This document shows positions 1 through 8,369 of a DNA stretch of 64,000 nt, piece after piece. The stretch's first letter is position 1. Each line of letters opens with the position of its first letter. The DNA is from an uncultured Dorea sp. (GTDB taxonomy: Bacteria > Bacillota > Clostridia > Lachnospirales > Lachnospiraceae): positions 115,612 to 179,611 of the forward strand of contig CAPEBR010000004.1 of assembly GCA_948602995.1 (NCBI GenBank). The letters are read 5' to 3'. The notes under the pieces are model-generated. The model saw nothing but the letters and a program-made list of their open reading frames with translations. It was not told where the DNA came from and ran no database searches. A program made the position numbers and the translations under genes.

Positions 1-383
1 TAGGTATCTCCCAGGGTAATCATGTTATAGAGATCCTCATTCGTTCCAAATGTGGAGTACTCCACATGAACACGGATCCCGTAGGTATCATAATACCATT
101 CTTCGAAATCCTCCAGCATAGAATTTTCACCGATCACATCACCGCTGTCCAAATCAATGGTCTCTTCCTCATCCCAGTCTCCAAGATCAATATATTCCTC
201 CCAGTTACAGACACGTAAAGTAACTTCCTTCTCTTCCCTTCTGTCAGCTGCTGATACCTCCCCGGGAAAAGCCGGCAGTCCTGTCATAAAATCTGCTGCC
301 CCTGGCTGAAGAAAAGTTAAAAGCAGGGAAAACACGATCCCGGATAACAGTCGTATGAATACATTTTTCCTTAATCCTCTCAC
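1..383 (-). CDS. potD: PotD-like spermidine/putrescine-binding protein (3' end beyond window)
   Basis: Periplasmic-type substrate-binding component of a polyamine ABC importer, cut by the left edge of the window. I place the start at a GTG whose last two bases form the TGA stop of potC (GTGA overlap). The N-terminus reads as a signal peptide: basic MRGLRKN, then a hydrophobic stretch ending near LQPGAADF. The mature part has the motif VCNWEEYID, typical of PotD and PotF, where the W-x-x-Y segment lies near the polyamine site. About 127 codons are visible. It is the last gene of the pot operon. The family call is firm; which polyamine is bound cannot be told. Confidence 0.85.
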   Translation of the reverse strand, partial: MRGLRKNVFIRLLSGIVFSLLLTFLQPGAADFMTGLPAFPGEVSAADRREEKEVTLRVCNWEEYIDLGDWDEEETIDLDSGDVIGENSMLEDFEEWYYDTYGIRVHVEYSTFGTNEDLYNMITLGDT

Positions 384-1189
384 TGCCCTGCACCATTCCT
401 TTCCTGCACATTTTTTCCGGCGCGGATATTCATGACAATTGTAAATAAAACAACCAGCAGAAAAATGACTGTTGACAGCGCCCACAGTGCAGTCTTAATC
501 GTTGTCTGTGCGCCTTTCGTTGCATTTACCACATAGGTACTGATGGTATCGAAGGTTGCCGGTTTTGTGTAGGTGGCAACAAAATAATCATCCAGAGACA
601 GTGTGACCGCCAGAGCGAACCCGGAGACAATTCCAGGAAAAATCTGTGGAATCACAATCCTGACCAGAGCCGTTCCAGGTGTTGCCCCAAGGTCCAGCGC
701 TGCCTCATAGATACTGGAATCCATCTGCTTAAGCTTCGGTATAACCGACAGAAAGACAAAGGGAGCACATAGCGTCACATGCCCTGCCACCAATGGAATA
801 AAAGTATCCTTGCTGACTCCCAGCACTACTACCAGAAGGATGCAGATGGAAAACCCGGTTACAACATCTGCATTCACCACTGGAACCTGATTCATAGTAT
901 GGATGGCAGACGCCATTCCCTTTTTGGAATAAAATGCCCCAATCGCCCCCATGGTGCCAAGAATCGAAGCCAGGAATGCCGAACCGAGCGCAAGAACCAC
1001 TGTGCCAAGAATCATCTTCACAAGCTCCGGCGTTGTAAAAAGCGTCACATAATTATGAAAGGAAAGTCCCCGTATCGCCCCGATATTGGCCGCATCCGTA
1101 AAGCTGTATACAGACAGGATTAAAATAGGCAGATACAAGAACAGCAGCACCAGAACAATCACCATGCTTCTCCATATCTTCTTTGTCAC
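380..1189 (-). CDS. potC: Spermidine/putrescine ABC transporter permease PotC
   Basis: Inner-membrane permease of the polyamine importer, 269 residues, the usual PotC length. The first membrane segment covers about residues 8-28, and hydrophobic segments follow to the C-terminus. The EAA loop that contacts the ATPase is at about 162-188 (EAALDLGATPG followed by P-QIFPGI). The ATG overlaps the potB stop by four bases (ATGA), and its own stop overlaps the potD start, so the three genes are translationally coupled. The role is inferred from family and operon position; the order A-B-C-D is the classical one. Confidence 0.92.
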   Translation of the reverse strand: MTKKIWRSMVIVLVLLFLYLPILILSVYSFTDAANIGAIRGLSFHNYVTLFTTPELVKMILGTVVLALGSAFLASILGTMGAIGAFYSKKGMASAIHTMNQVPVVNADVVTGFSICILLVVVLGVSKDTFIPLVAGHVTLCAPFVFLSVIPKLKQMDSSIYEAALDLGATPGTALVRIVIPQIFPGIVSGFALAVTLSLDDYFVATYTKPATFDTISTYVVNATKGAQTTIKTALWALSTVIFLLVVLFTIVMNIRAGKNVQERNGAGQ

Positions 1190-1980
1190 AGCAGCACTCC
1201 CCCTCTCGCAGTTTCCTCCTCAGCTCCTCTGGTCAGCAGTGTAAACAGGCAGACAATCCCCAGAAGGATCAGCGCAATCATAGAGCCTCCATGCCAGTTA
1301 TAAGACGCAAAGTAGCTTCCGATCAGACTTCCCATAATATAAGTACTATTATATAGCATATCAAGTACCACATAATTGGTCATGGCGGGCAGAAATACCA
1401 TAGAAACCCCGCTGATGATTCCCGGAAGCGACAAAGGCAGTGTTACCTTTAAAAATGCCTGAAGCTCCCCTGCCCCGAGATCCCTTGCTGCCTCCAGAAG
1501 CGCCCCGTCAAGCTTTGAGATGGTGGTGTAGATCGGAAGGATCATAAACGGAAGGAAATCATAGGTCATGCCAATGACCGTATTCAGGAAAGGATGGTAT
1601 GCCAGATTCCCCTCAAGCCATGTAAGAAGCTCTTTTAATGCCGTAATCCTAAGGGAAAAATTAATCCACATAGGCATAATAAAAAGCAGCAGGATAACTG
1701 ACTTCTCTTTCAAATGGCTGGTTGCCAGAACATATGCCACAGGATATGCAAGAAGCAGGCATACTGCTGTTGTAACCGCCGCAATGCCAAAGCTGTAGCA
1801 CAGGGTTCCCAGCGTATTGGGATCAGAAAAGAATCCAGTCAGATTCTGAATCGTAATCTCTCCCTGCCCGTTGGTAAATGCATAATAGATCAGCACAAAC
1901 AGGGGCGCCATCACAAAAAGCACCAAAAAAATCATATAAGGAATCCCCAGACTTTTTCTGGACAATATCTTTTTCTGCAT
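1186..1980 (-). CDS. potB: Spermidine/putrescine ABC transporter permease PotB
   Basis: First permease of the polyamine importer, 264 residues. The N-terminal membrane anchor lies at about 13-33 and the EAA motif (EAARDLGAGELQAF) at about 163-176, followed by the LPLSLPGI segment seen in this family. The ATG is preceded by AGGAGG with good spacing. It starts nine bases after the potA stop and overlaps potC by four bases. It would pair with PotC to form the channel, with PotA as motor. Confidence 0.92.
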   Translation of the reverse strand: MQKKILSRKSLGIPYMIFLVLFVMAPLFVLIYYAFTNGQGEITIQNLTGFFSDPNTLGTLCYSFGIAAVTTAVCLLLAYPVAYVLATSHLKEKSVILLLFIMPMWINFSLRITALKELLTWLEGNLAYHPFLNTVIGMTYDFLPFMILPIYTTISKLDGALLEAARDLGAGELQAFLKVTLPLSLPGIISGVSMVFLPAMTNYVVLDMLYNSTYIMGSLIGSYFASYNWHGGSMIALILLGIVCLFTLLTRGAEEETARGGVLL

Positions 1981-1989
1981 GAGCCCCTC

Positions 1990-3429
1990 CTATTTCTTAA
2001 CTGTAAATACCATCTTATCTACAGGCATCAGAAGACCCACCTGGTCCTCCATATTCCACAGATACTCATCATTTACCACGAAATCCTGCTCCAGATCTGT
2101 ATGAATCACATAGCTGTAATGATCGCCCTTGTAGATCAGATTACTGATATACCCCTGTACCAGACCTTCCTCCTGCTCATCCGTCAGCTCAATGTCTGTA
2201 GGCTTGATGGAAATCCTGATTCTGAGCTTGTTCCTGTCAAGCTCCAGCCCATTTCCGTCAAGGAGCGTTCCGTCCTCTGTCAGCCTGCTGCCCTTTATAA
2301 GATCTGTTAGCTGCACATCAAGAACTTTCCCATTATATTCCAGCTCGTAGTTTCTATTAATCTCCGCAGCGAAGATGTTCGTATGATCCTCTGCCAGCAT
2401 AATATGGATGTTATCAGGCTCCACGTATATTCCAACCCGGTCTCCTGCTGCCGCAGAGTTTACAGACTGGGCGATTATCTCATTTTTGCCGGACTCGACA
2501 GTAATCTCATAGTGCATTCCCTTGAAGATCACAGAGGTTACAATTCCTCTAATCTTCCCCTGTCCCGGCTCTGTCAGCAAAACATCCTCCGGACGCACTA
2601 CTGCCGTAATATGAGTCCCCTCTTCAAAATCATCCACACAGGCAAACTCCCCTCCGCAGAAGCGGGCCTTAAGCTTCCCCGTCATAATTCCATTGAAAAT
2701 ATTACTGTCCCCGATAAAGTCTGCCACAAAGGCATTGGCCGGCTCGTTATAGATATCCTCCGGCGTGCCGATCTGCTGCATCTTTCCTTCTGCCATGACC
2801 ACGATCTTGTCTGACATAGTAAGTGCCTCTTCCTGGTCATGGGTAACATAAATAAAGGTGATGCCAAGCTCCCTGTGCATCTCCTTAAGCTCCAGCTGCA
2901 TCTCCTTACGCATCTTCAGGTCCAGAGCCCCCAGAGGCTCATCCAGAAGAAGGATCTGCGGTTCATTTACCACAGCCCTTGCAATGGCAACTCTCTGCTG
3001 CTGGCCTCCGGACAGGGTATCAATGCTTCTTTTTTCAAAGCCTTCAAGATCTACCAGCTCCAGGACTTTTTTTACCTTTTTCACAATAATATTCTCCGGC
3101 ATCTTTTTCTGCCGCAGACCGAAGGCAATATTTTCATAAATATTCATATGCGGAAATAAAGCATACCGCTGGAAGACTGTGTTGATGGGACGCTCATTCG
3201 GCAAAAGCTCTGTAATGGATGTTCCATTCAGAAGAATATCTCCTTCTGTCGGAACGTCAAATCCGGCGATCATCCGCAGAGTCGTCGTCTTCCCACATCC
3301 AGAGGGTCCGAGGAATGTGATGAATTCCCCCTTTTTTACCTCCAGGCTGAGATCTGAGACGGCGCTGAAGCCGTCCTTATAGGTCTTCGTGATATGCTTC
3401 AATTCAATAATATTTGTTTTCTGTTCCAT
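1990..3429 (-). CDS. potA: Spermidine/putrescine ABC transporter ATP-binding protein PotA
   Basis: ATPase of the polyamine importer. I start it at the ATG giving MEQKTN, with GGGGGAA just upstream; a TTG four codons earlier is less likely. From that start, Walker A (GPSGCGKTT) is at 41-49, the signature LSGGQQQ at 139-145, Walker B (ILLLDEP) at 159-165 and the H-loop histidine at 197. The protein is 479 residues, about 100 longer than E. coli PotA. The extra length lies after the nucleotide-binding domain, in a C-terminal TOBE/OB region that looks doubled (two YKG-HY segments, FKGMHYEI and YKGDHYSYV). This may give extra regulatory contacts, which is inference. Confidence 0.93.
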   Translation of the reverse strand: MEQKTNIIELKHITKTYKDGFSAVSDLSLEVKKGEFITFLGPSGCGKTTTLRMIAGFDVPTEGDILLNGTSITELLPNERPINTVFQRYALFPHMNIYENIAFGLRQKKMPENIIVKKVKKVLELVDLEGFEKRSIDTLSGGQQQRVAIARAVVNEPQILLLDEPLGALDLKMRKEMQLELKEMHRELGITFIYVTHDQEEALTMSDKIVVMAEGKMQQIGTPEDIYNEPANAFVADFIGDSNIFNGIMTGKLKARFCGGEFACVDDFEEGTHITAVVRPEDVLLTEPGQGKIRGIVTSVIFKGMHYEITVESGKNEIIAQSVNSAAAGDRVGIYVEPDNIHIMLAEDHTNIFAAEINRNYELEYNGKVLDVQLTDLIKGSRLTEDGTLLDGNGLELDRNKLRIRISIKPTDIELTDEQEEGLVQGYISNLIYKGDHYSYVIHTDLEQDFVVNDEYLWNMEDQVGLLMPVDKMVFTVKK

Positions 3430-3460
3430 GATTTCCCCCAATGATCATAGTATGATGTAA

Positions 3461-3482
3461 GTGTCAAAAGATATTTTGACAC
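3461..3482. promoter_or_regulatory. Inverted repeat upstream of potA (GTGTCAAAA-N4-TTTTGACAC)
   Basis: Perfect 9-bp arms with a 4-bp spacer, in the gap between the regulator gene and potA. Its inner part GTCAA...TTGAC recurs in the palindrome at the regulator promoter (4165-4186), so it may be a second operator of the XRE-cupin regulator. It could instead be a processing hairpin. Confidence 0.5.
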
Positions 3483-3526
3483 CATGACGCCACGGATCAC
3501 TCCTCATCTCATGCTCTGGCATCCTC

Positions 3527-4084
3527 TTAAAATGTAGGCGGAGTACTGACCCAGATGAATTTTGCCGGTCTTGCTCCAGGATTCTCAATCCGGTGTCTGC
3601 GCTTCGCCGGGTAGTAAAAGCTCTCTCCTGCCTTAATACGATAAGTCTTATCTCCAAGATGAAGGAGGAGCCTTCCGGATATCAGATATCCGAATTCTTC
3701 TCCGTCATGCGGTTTATCTTCTTCTAAAGACTGGTGAGGCTGTACGACTACCAGAAGCGGCTCCATCTGATACTTCTGTGCCGTGGGGACGATCCACTGG
3801 ATGCTGTTTCCCGCGTCGTCTAACTTCTCAAAAAAACCCTGCTCTGAGTATACCACATGCTCTTCTTCGGTCTCTTTGAAAAAATCAGAAGCAGTTGTGC
3901 CCAGGCATTCGATCAAGTCTAACAGTGTCACGATGGACGGGGATACCTGCCCCCTCTCAAGCTGGGAGATGAATCCCTTCGTAAGCTCTGTGCGGTCTGC
4001 CAGCTCCTGCTGGGTCAGGCCGTTTCTGTTCCTTAGATCCTTAATCTTATTCCCGATGTGTTCATTCACATATTCAAGCTCCAT
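3527..4084 (-). CDS. XRE-family regulator with C-terminal cupin domain, probable pot operon regulator
   Basis: Transcription factor of 185 residues, the usual HTH_3 plus cupin_2 layout. The helix-turn-helix spans about 10-65 (QQELADRTELTKGFISQLER). The cupin spans about 112-180 with PHDGEEFGYLISG and a later H164, which could hold a ligand or metal. I use the ATG giving MELEYV because AGGAG lies about ten bases upstream; an ATG ten codons earlier is possible. It lies directly upstream of potA on the same strand and would be co-transcribed. Regulators of this class next to pot genes usually sense polyamines; this is inferred from context. Confidence 0.85.
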   Translation of the reverse strand: MELEYVNEHIGNKIKDLRNRNGLTQQELADRTELTKGFISQLERGQVSPSIVTLLDLIECLGTTASDFFKETEEEHVVYSEQGFFEKLDDAGNSIQWIVPTAQKYQMEPLLVVVQPHQSLEEDKPHDGEEFGYLISGRLLLHLGDKTYRIKAGESFYYPAKRRHRIENPGARPAKFIWVSTPPTF

Positions 4085-4141
4085 GAGATCATCTTCTCCT
4101 AAACCAAAAATCATTTTTTACTAAACTTATGTACTAAGCTT

Positions 4142-4169
4142 ATTATACTCTTAATAAACTCTTTGTCAA
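4142..4169 (-). promoter_or_regulatory. Consensus sigma-70 promoter of the XRE regulator/pot operon
   Basis: On the minus strand: TTGACA (4164-4169), a 16-bp spacer and TATAAT (4142-4147), both perfect matches. It fires toward the regulator gene about 60 bases downstream. Confidence 0.75.
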
Positions 4170-4186
4170 GTGATATATTACTTGAC
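4165..4186. promoter_or_regulatory. Operator-like palindrome over the -35 box (GTCAAGT-N8-ACTTGAC)
   Basis: Seven-base perfect arms overlapping the -35 hexamer of the regulator promoter. The position suits autorepression by the XRE-cupin protein. The half-site GTCAA is shared with the palindrome before potA. Confidence 0.55.
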
Positions 4187-4208
4187 GGGGTGTAAAAATG
4201 TAAGCAAT

Positions 4209-4279
4209 GTTACTGTTCACACAATTCTGTACATTTACTGCACAGACCGTAAGAAAGTGATTCAGGAGTGAGCAGTAAC
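4209..4279. repeat. GTTACTG-ended small repeat element, copy A
   Basis: A 71-bp element with ends GTTACTGTTCAC and GTGAGCAGTAAC, near-perfect inverted repeats. The interior carries ACATTTACTGCACAGAC and AAGAAAGTGATTCAGG. The same interior recurs at 61899-61963. It lies in the 330-base divergent gap between the pot regulator and the restriction genes, which otherwise holds only the two promoters. Confidence 0.7.
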
Positions 4280-4335
4280 CTTCGCAATCGTAACCACCCT
4301 TTTTGTGTTTACCGTGAGAGAGTAATGTTCTTGTA

Positions 4336-4364
4336 TTGACACCTGCGAAATGGAATGCTATAAT
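4336..4364 (+). promoter_or_regulatory. Promoter of the restriction-modification genes
   Basis: TTGACA (4336-4341), a 17-bp spacer and TATAAT (4359-4364), perfect consensus. It points to the methylase-nuclease gene, whose ATG follows AAGGAGG by eight bases. Confidence 0.75.
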
Positions 4365-4450
4365 CAAAGACGTACATATGTTCACAAACCAAAGTGTTAA
4401 AAGAATTGGCAGTAAAAATGTAATATCACCCTGCTAAGGAGGCTGACAAG

Positions 4451-6313
4451 ATGGACAGATTTGATATAATTAACAGAATAGGTGACCGTTACCGTGTTGG
4501 AAATACAGAGGCAGGTGAGTTTAGTTATGCACAGGCTCTAAAGCTTGCCGGTAAAGATATCAGGGACTATCAAAAAGCTGCCGCCGGAACACAGCATAAT
4601 TTTCTTGACATTCGATTTGAAAATGAGCGCCTGGTGATTCTTGTTGAATGCAAGAATTATTTTAGTAAATGGGATAAAACGAAAATCCAAGGGCAATTAC
4701 AGGATTATGTGCGTTTTGAAAAAGCGCTTTCCGGTAAAAGAATGGTAGCCATTCTTGCAGAAACCGAGGGAGATGAAGTCTGGGTCTGGTATGGACATTC
4801 TGTAATTATAGATGAGGAGCACAGATCAGATGAATCAGTATTACGAACATTTGAGGAATATGAAGATATCTGCTTTGGCAAGATCAATGATAAAATTAAA
4901 GTTGTCGATTCCATTAAGACGCTTAACGAGAAGCTGCATGCTGACGGAATTAACGAGAAGCTTCGCAGCCAGTTTGTCGGTACCTGCCTGCTTGCGCTGA
5001 AAAACGGACTTGTATATAAAGAGGTAAAGGAAACCTTAGATCCCAGAACCGGAAAGAATTTATCCCCCGAGAAAGTTATTATTAAAAATATAAAAGATAT
5101 TTTAGAAGGGCTTCTTACGAAAAGCGGAAGCTTAAACAAAGCGGGGAAACTTGCTGTTTTAAACAATAAAGTCCTTGGTGATCAGGATGTTACCAGTCTC
5201 ACCTATAAAGAATTGGAAGATATTTTAGAGTTTATTGACCGGAACGTGATTCCATACATCAATGATAAAAGCACGGCGGGACAGGATCTGCTCAATTTAT
5301 TTTTTACAACCTTTAATAAATATGTTGGCAAATCCGATAAGAATCAGGCATTTACACCGGATCATATTTGTGATTTCATGAGCAAAGCAGTGGGTGTAAA
5401 TAAGAAATCAAGAGTGTTGGATCCATGTTGCGGGAGCGGCGCCTTTCTTGTTCGTGCAATGACAGATGCTATGGATGACTGCGATACAGAAGATGAAAGA
5501 GAAGAGGTGAAAAAGAATCAGATTTTTGGTATTGAGTATGAGGAGGGCGCATTTGGACTGTCCTCAACAAACATGTTAATTCATGGAGATGGGAATTCTA
5601 ATGTAGTTCAGGACTCTATGTTTAAGCGCAGCAGGTGGATAGAGGAAAATAACATTAACATTGTATTGATGAATCCGCCGTATAATGCTACAAAAAAGTG
5701 TTGTGATCCAGATTATACGAAAAGCTGGGGTACAAAGAAAAAAGAGGATCCGTCGAAGGGTCTGCATTATGTTGAGTGGATTGCCAGACATGTTCCGTCC
5801 ACCTGCAGAATGGCAGTCTTACTGCCAATGCAGGCTGCCATAGGCAATAGCGGGGATGTTAAGAAGTTCAAAAAGAAGATGTTAGACAACTATACCCTGG
5901 ATGCAGTATTTTCTCTGCCAACAGAAATGTTTTATCCCGGAGCATCCGCTATAGCCTGCTGCATGATATTTGATTTATCGCAAAAGCATGAAAGAGCAGA
6001 CAAAGATACGTTCTTTGGTTATTTTAAGGATGATAAATTTTTAAAGCGTAAGGGATTGGGACGTATTGAATTAACGGATTCAGATGGAAATAGTTTATGG
6101 GGCAAGACAAAAGAACAGTGGCTTAGTTTATACAAAAATAAACGGGAAGTTCCCGGACTGTCCGTGATGCACAGAGTAACCTGGAAGGATGAATGGCTTG
6201 CTGAAGCATATATGGAAACGGATTACAGTACATTGACAGATGCCGACTTTCAAAAAGTGCTAAATGATTATCTGTCCTATCTGGTGAAAGAGGGAGAAGT
6301 TTATGAAGCTTGA
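4451..6313 (+). CDS. BcgI-like restriction-modification subunit: N-terminal nuclease-like domain fused to N6-adenine DNA methylase
   Basis: 620 residues. The N-terminus has a PD-(D/E)XK-like core: D53, then a strand ending E66-C-K68, with Q79/Q82 beyond. The middle is a helical HsdM-type region. The methylase has motif I DPCCGSGAF at 324-332 and the catalytic NPPY at 408-411, which marks N6-adenine methylation. The next gene is a specificity subunit overlapping by 11 bases. A combined nuclease-methylase of about 620 residues with one separate S subunit and no HsdR matches the BcgI (type IIB) plan rather than classical type I. It would cleave and modify DNA in complex with the next protein. 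The recognition site is unknown. Confidence 0.82.
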   Translation: MDRFDIINRIGDRYRVGNTEAGEFSYAQALKLAGKDIRDYQKAAAGTQHNFLDIRFENERLVILVECKNYFSKWDKTKIQGQLQDYVRFEKALSGKRMVAILAETEGDEVWVWYGHSVIIDEEHRSDESVLRTFEEYEDICFGKINDKIKVVDSIKTLNEKLHADGINEKLRSQFVGTCLLALKNGLVYKEVKETLDPRTGKNLSPEKVIIKNIKDILEGLLTKSGSLNKAGKLAVLNNKVLGDQDVTSLTYKELEDILEFIDRNVIPYINDKSTAGQDLLNLFFTTFNKYVGKSDKNQAFTPDHICDFMSKAVGVNKKSRVLDPCCGSGAFLVRAMTDAMDDCDTEDEREEVKKNQIFGIEYEEGAFGLSSTNMLIHGDGNSNVVQDSMFKRSRWIEENNINIVLMNPPYNATKKCCDPDYTKSWGTKKKEDPSKGLHYVEWIARHVPSTCRMAVLLPMQAAIGNSGDVKKFKKKMLDNYTLDAVFSLPTEMFYPGASAIACCMIFDLSQKHERADKDTFFGYFKDDKFLKRKGLGRIELTDSDGNSLWGKTKEQWLSLYKNKREVPGLSVMHRVTWKDEWLAEAYMETDYSTLTDADFQKVLNDYLSYLVKEGEVYEA

Positions 6314-7421
6314 TGTGAGCGCATGGAAACCTTTTAGATTCGGAGATCTCATTGACGAAATCCATAAAGCAAAAGCATATGCAAAAATTGAATTGACGGC
6401 CTCTTTACATAAAAAAGATGATTACATCCCTTTTGTATCTCGTACAGAGACGAATAATAGCGTAGATTGCTACGTTTTAGAGAAGGAAGTTCCAAATATA
6501 GAACCGGGTAATGCGATCGTGATTGGTGATACGACAGCTACAATTTCGTATCAGCCCAATTCATTTGTAACGGGCGACCATATCATTGTTATTCGTGCGC
6601 AATGGCTGAATCCATATGTTGCAATGTTTATTGTCAGTCTTTTACAACGTGAGCGGTTTCGTTATTCTTATGGCCGTGCGTATCTCAAAGATTCTATAGA
6701 AAATACCTGCCTGCTTCTTCCTGTCAGACATGATGAAAATGGAGCTGCCATCACAGAGCAGGAATGTAGATTTTCTGCAGAGGGCTACCTGCCGGATTGG
6801 AAATGGATGGAGGCCTATATAAAATCTTTGCATTTTAAACCTCTGACAACGAAAATCTACAGGCAGAATACGCTCCCATTAAGAACAGAGAACTGGAAGA
6901 AATTTTATTTACATCGTATCCTGGATGCCAGTATGGGTAATGGCATTGACGCGATTCTTACAACAAGCAATCATCCGAAATACAATTACATATCTCGTGA
7001 CAGTAATGGTAATGGCGTAGTTAGCTTTGTAGATGAAATCGAGGGGCAAAAGCCTTTTCCAGCCGGCGCCATGTCTCTAGCATTGGGCGGAAGCTTCCTG
7101 GGATCTTGTTTTATTCAGAGAAAACCTTTTTATACGGCTCAGAATGTTGCTGTATTGCAAGAAAAAGAGCCGTTGTCTGATTACACAAAGTTATTTTTGG
7201 CGGCATTGATTAGAAACGAATGTAAAATAAAATATCAGGCGTTTGGACGTGAATTAAACGCACACTTTAGAAAGGATTTCACATTAAAACTCCCCGTTGT
7301 AAGCAATGAAAAGGGAAATGTAATAGATACAACTTATCAATTTTCAGACGAGGGTTATCTGCCAGACTGGCAATGGATGGAAAACTATATGAAGTCATTG
7401 CCGTATAGTGACAGGATTTAA
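6303..7421 (+). CDS. Restriction-modification specificity (S) subunit, BcgI-B/HsdS-like
   Basis: 372 residues, giving DNA sequence specificity to the upstream nuclease-methylase. It has two half-repeats: each target-recognition region ends in a near-identical segment, SAEGYLPDWKWMEAYIKSL (158-176) and SDEGYLPDWQWMENYMKSL (348-366). This two-fold layout is typical of S subunits that read a bipartite site. Start codon and upstream stop overlap, so translation is coupled. Length is close to BcgI-B and shorter than most type I HsdS. Confidence 0.82.
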   Translation: MKLDVSAWKPFRFGDLIDEIHKAKAYAKIELTASLHKKDDYIPFVSRTETNNSVDCYVLEKEVPNIEPGNAIVIGDTTATISYQPNSFVTGDHIIVIRAQWLNPYVAMFIVSLLQRERFRYSYGRAYLKDSIENTCLLLPVRHDENGAAITEQECRFSAEGYLPDWKWMEAYIKSLHFKPLTTKIYRQNTLPLRTENWKKFYLHRILDASMGNGIDAILTTSNHPKYNYISRDSNGNGVVSFVDEIEGQKPFPAGAMSLALGGSFLGSCFIQRKPFYTAQNVAVLQEKEPLSDYTKLFLAALIRNECKIKYQAFGRELNAHFRKDFTLKLPVVSNEKGNVIDTTYQFSDEGYLPDWQWMENYMKSLPYSDRI

Positions 7422-7459
7422 GAATAATACATATTTGCTCACCAGGGAGGAGACACAAC

Positions 7460-8335
7460 ATGACGAAAAAAATCGCAGTAATCAACGATCTGTCCGGCTT
7501 GGGACGTTGTTCGCTCACCGCCGCCATTTCCGTCATCTCGGCAATGGGCGTACAGCCATGCCCTTTACCTACAGCCATACTGACCGCACAGACAGGATAT
7601 CCCAGCTATTATTTAGATGATTATACAGATAAAATGGAACATTTCCGCAGAGAATGGGAAAAGATGGGACAGACCTTTGACGGGATCTACACCGGATTCG
7701 TTGCATGCGAAGAACAGATCCGGCAGATCTTTCGTTTTATAGATACGTTTGACACTCCAGAAACCTTTCTTCTGGTGGATCCCGTCATGGGAGACGACGG
7801 AGTAAAATACGATATGTTTACACCGGAACTTCTGCGTCAGATGAAAAAGCTCGTACAAAAAGCTGACATCATCACACCCAACCTGACCGAGCTATGCCTT
7901 CTCGCTGACGAAGACTTCCACAGCATAAAAAAAATTACTGATACCGGAAAACTACTTAAGACCATCCACAGCCTTGCACACTTTCTGACCGAAGACGGAC
8001 CTGACCACATTATCGTTACCGGCATACACTTTACGGATGAAACCGGGACGGCACAGATGGGAAACTACTATCTCTCAGAAGAACAGACAGCCCTGCGCGC
8101 ATTCCCCTACATCGGACAGAGTTACTCCGGGACAGGCGACCTCTTCGCGTCCTGCCTCGCCGCAGGCGCAGCCGCCGGAAAAGACATACCTTCCATAATT
8201 GAGACAGCCGGCAGATTCCTGGAAGCCTCCATAGCCGACTCCGTAAAAGAGGGCGTGCCACGCAATGACGGGGTAAACTTCGAAAAACACCTCCACCTGC
8301 TTCAATCTCTTCAATCTGGGACGGGGCATTTTTAA
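7460..8335 (+). CDS. Pyridoxal/pyridoxamine kinase (PdxK/PdxY family)
   Basis: Ribokinase-fold enzyme of 291 residues that phosphorylates B6 vitamers for salvage. Motifs seen are INDLSGLGRCSL at the N-terminus, VDPVMGDDG at 106-114, and the anion-hole/catalytic SGTGD with Asp227. GGGAGGAG precedes the ATG. The last six residues (SGTGHF) and the TAA stop are supplied by the palindromic repeat at 8313-8354, so the natural C-terminus has been replaced. No operon partner is evident; the gene starts 38 bases after the S subunit gene. Confidence 0.88.
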   Translation: MTKKIAVINDLSGLGRCSLTAAISVISAMGVQPCPLPTAILTAQTGYPSYYLDDYTDKMEHFRREWEKMGQTFDGIYTGFVACEEQIRQIFRFIDTFDTPETFLLVDPVMGDDGVKYDMFTPELLRQMKKLVQKADIITPNLTELCLLADEDFHSIKKITDTGKLLKTIHSLAHFLTEDGPDHIIVTGIHFTDETGTAQMGNYYLSEEQTALRAFPYIGQSYSGTGDLFASCLAAGAAAGKDIPSIIETAGRFLEASIADSVKEGVPRNDGVNFEKHLHLLQSLQSGTGHF

Positions 8336-8354
8336 AAATGCCCCGTCCCAGATT
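8313..8354. repeat. GACGGGGCAT palindrome, copy 1
   Basis: Perfect 42-bp palindrome with 21-bp arms and no loop, centred at 8333/8334. It ends the kinase gene in frame (GTGHF-stop) and lies just beyond the end of the convergent permease gene. With T and A runs at its centre it could act as a two-way terminator. Confidence 0.9.
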
Positions 8355-8369
8355 AGCCAGATTAGCAAA

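Noticed and set aside
4143..4385. 80-codon minus-strand frame in the pot-restriction gap
   Set aside because: It runs through two promoters and a repeat element; no start signal or protein-like composition.
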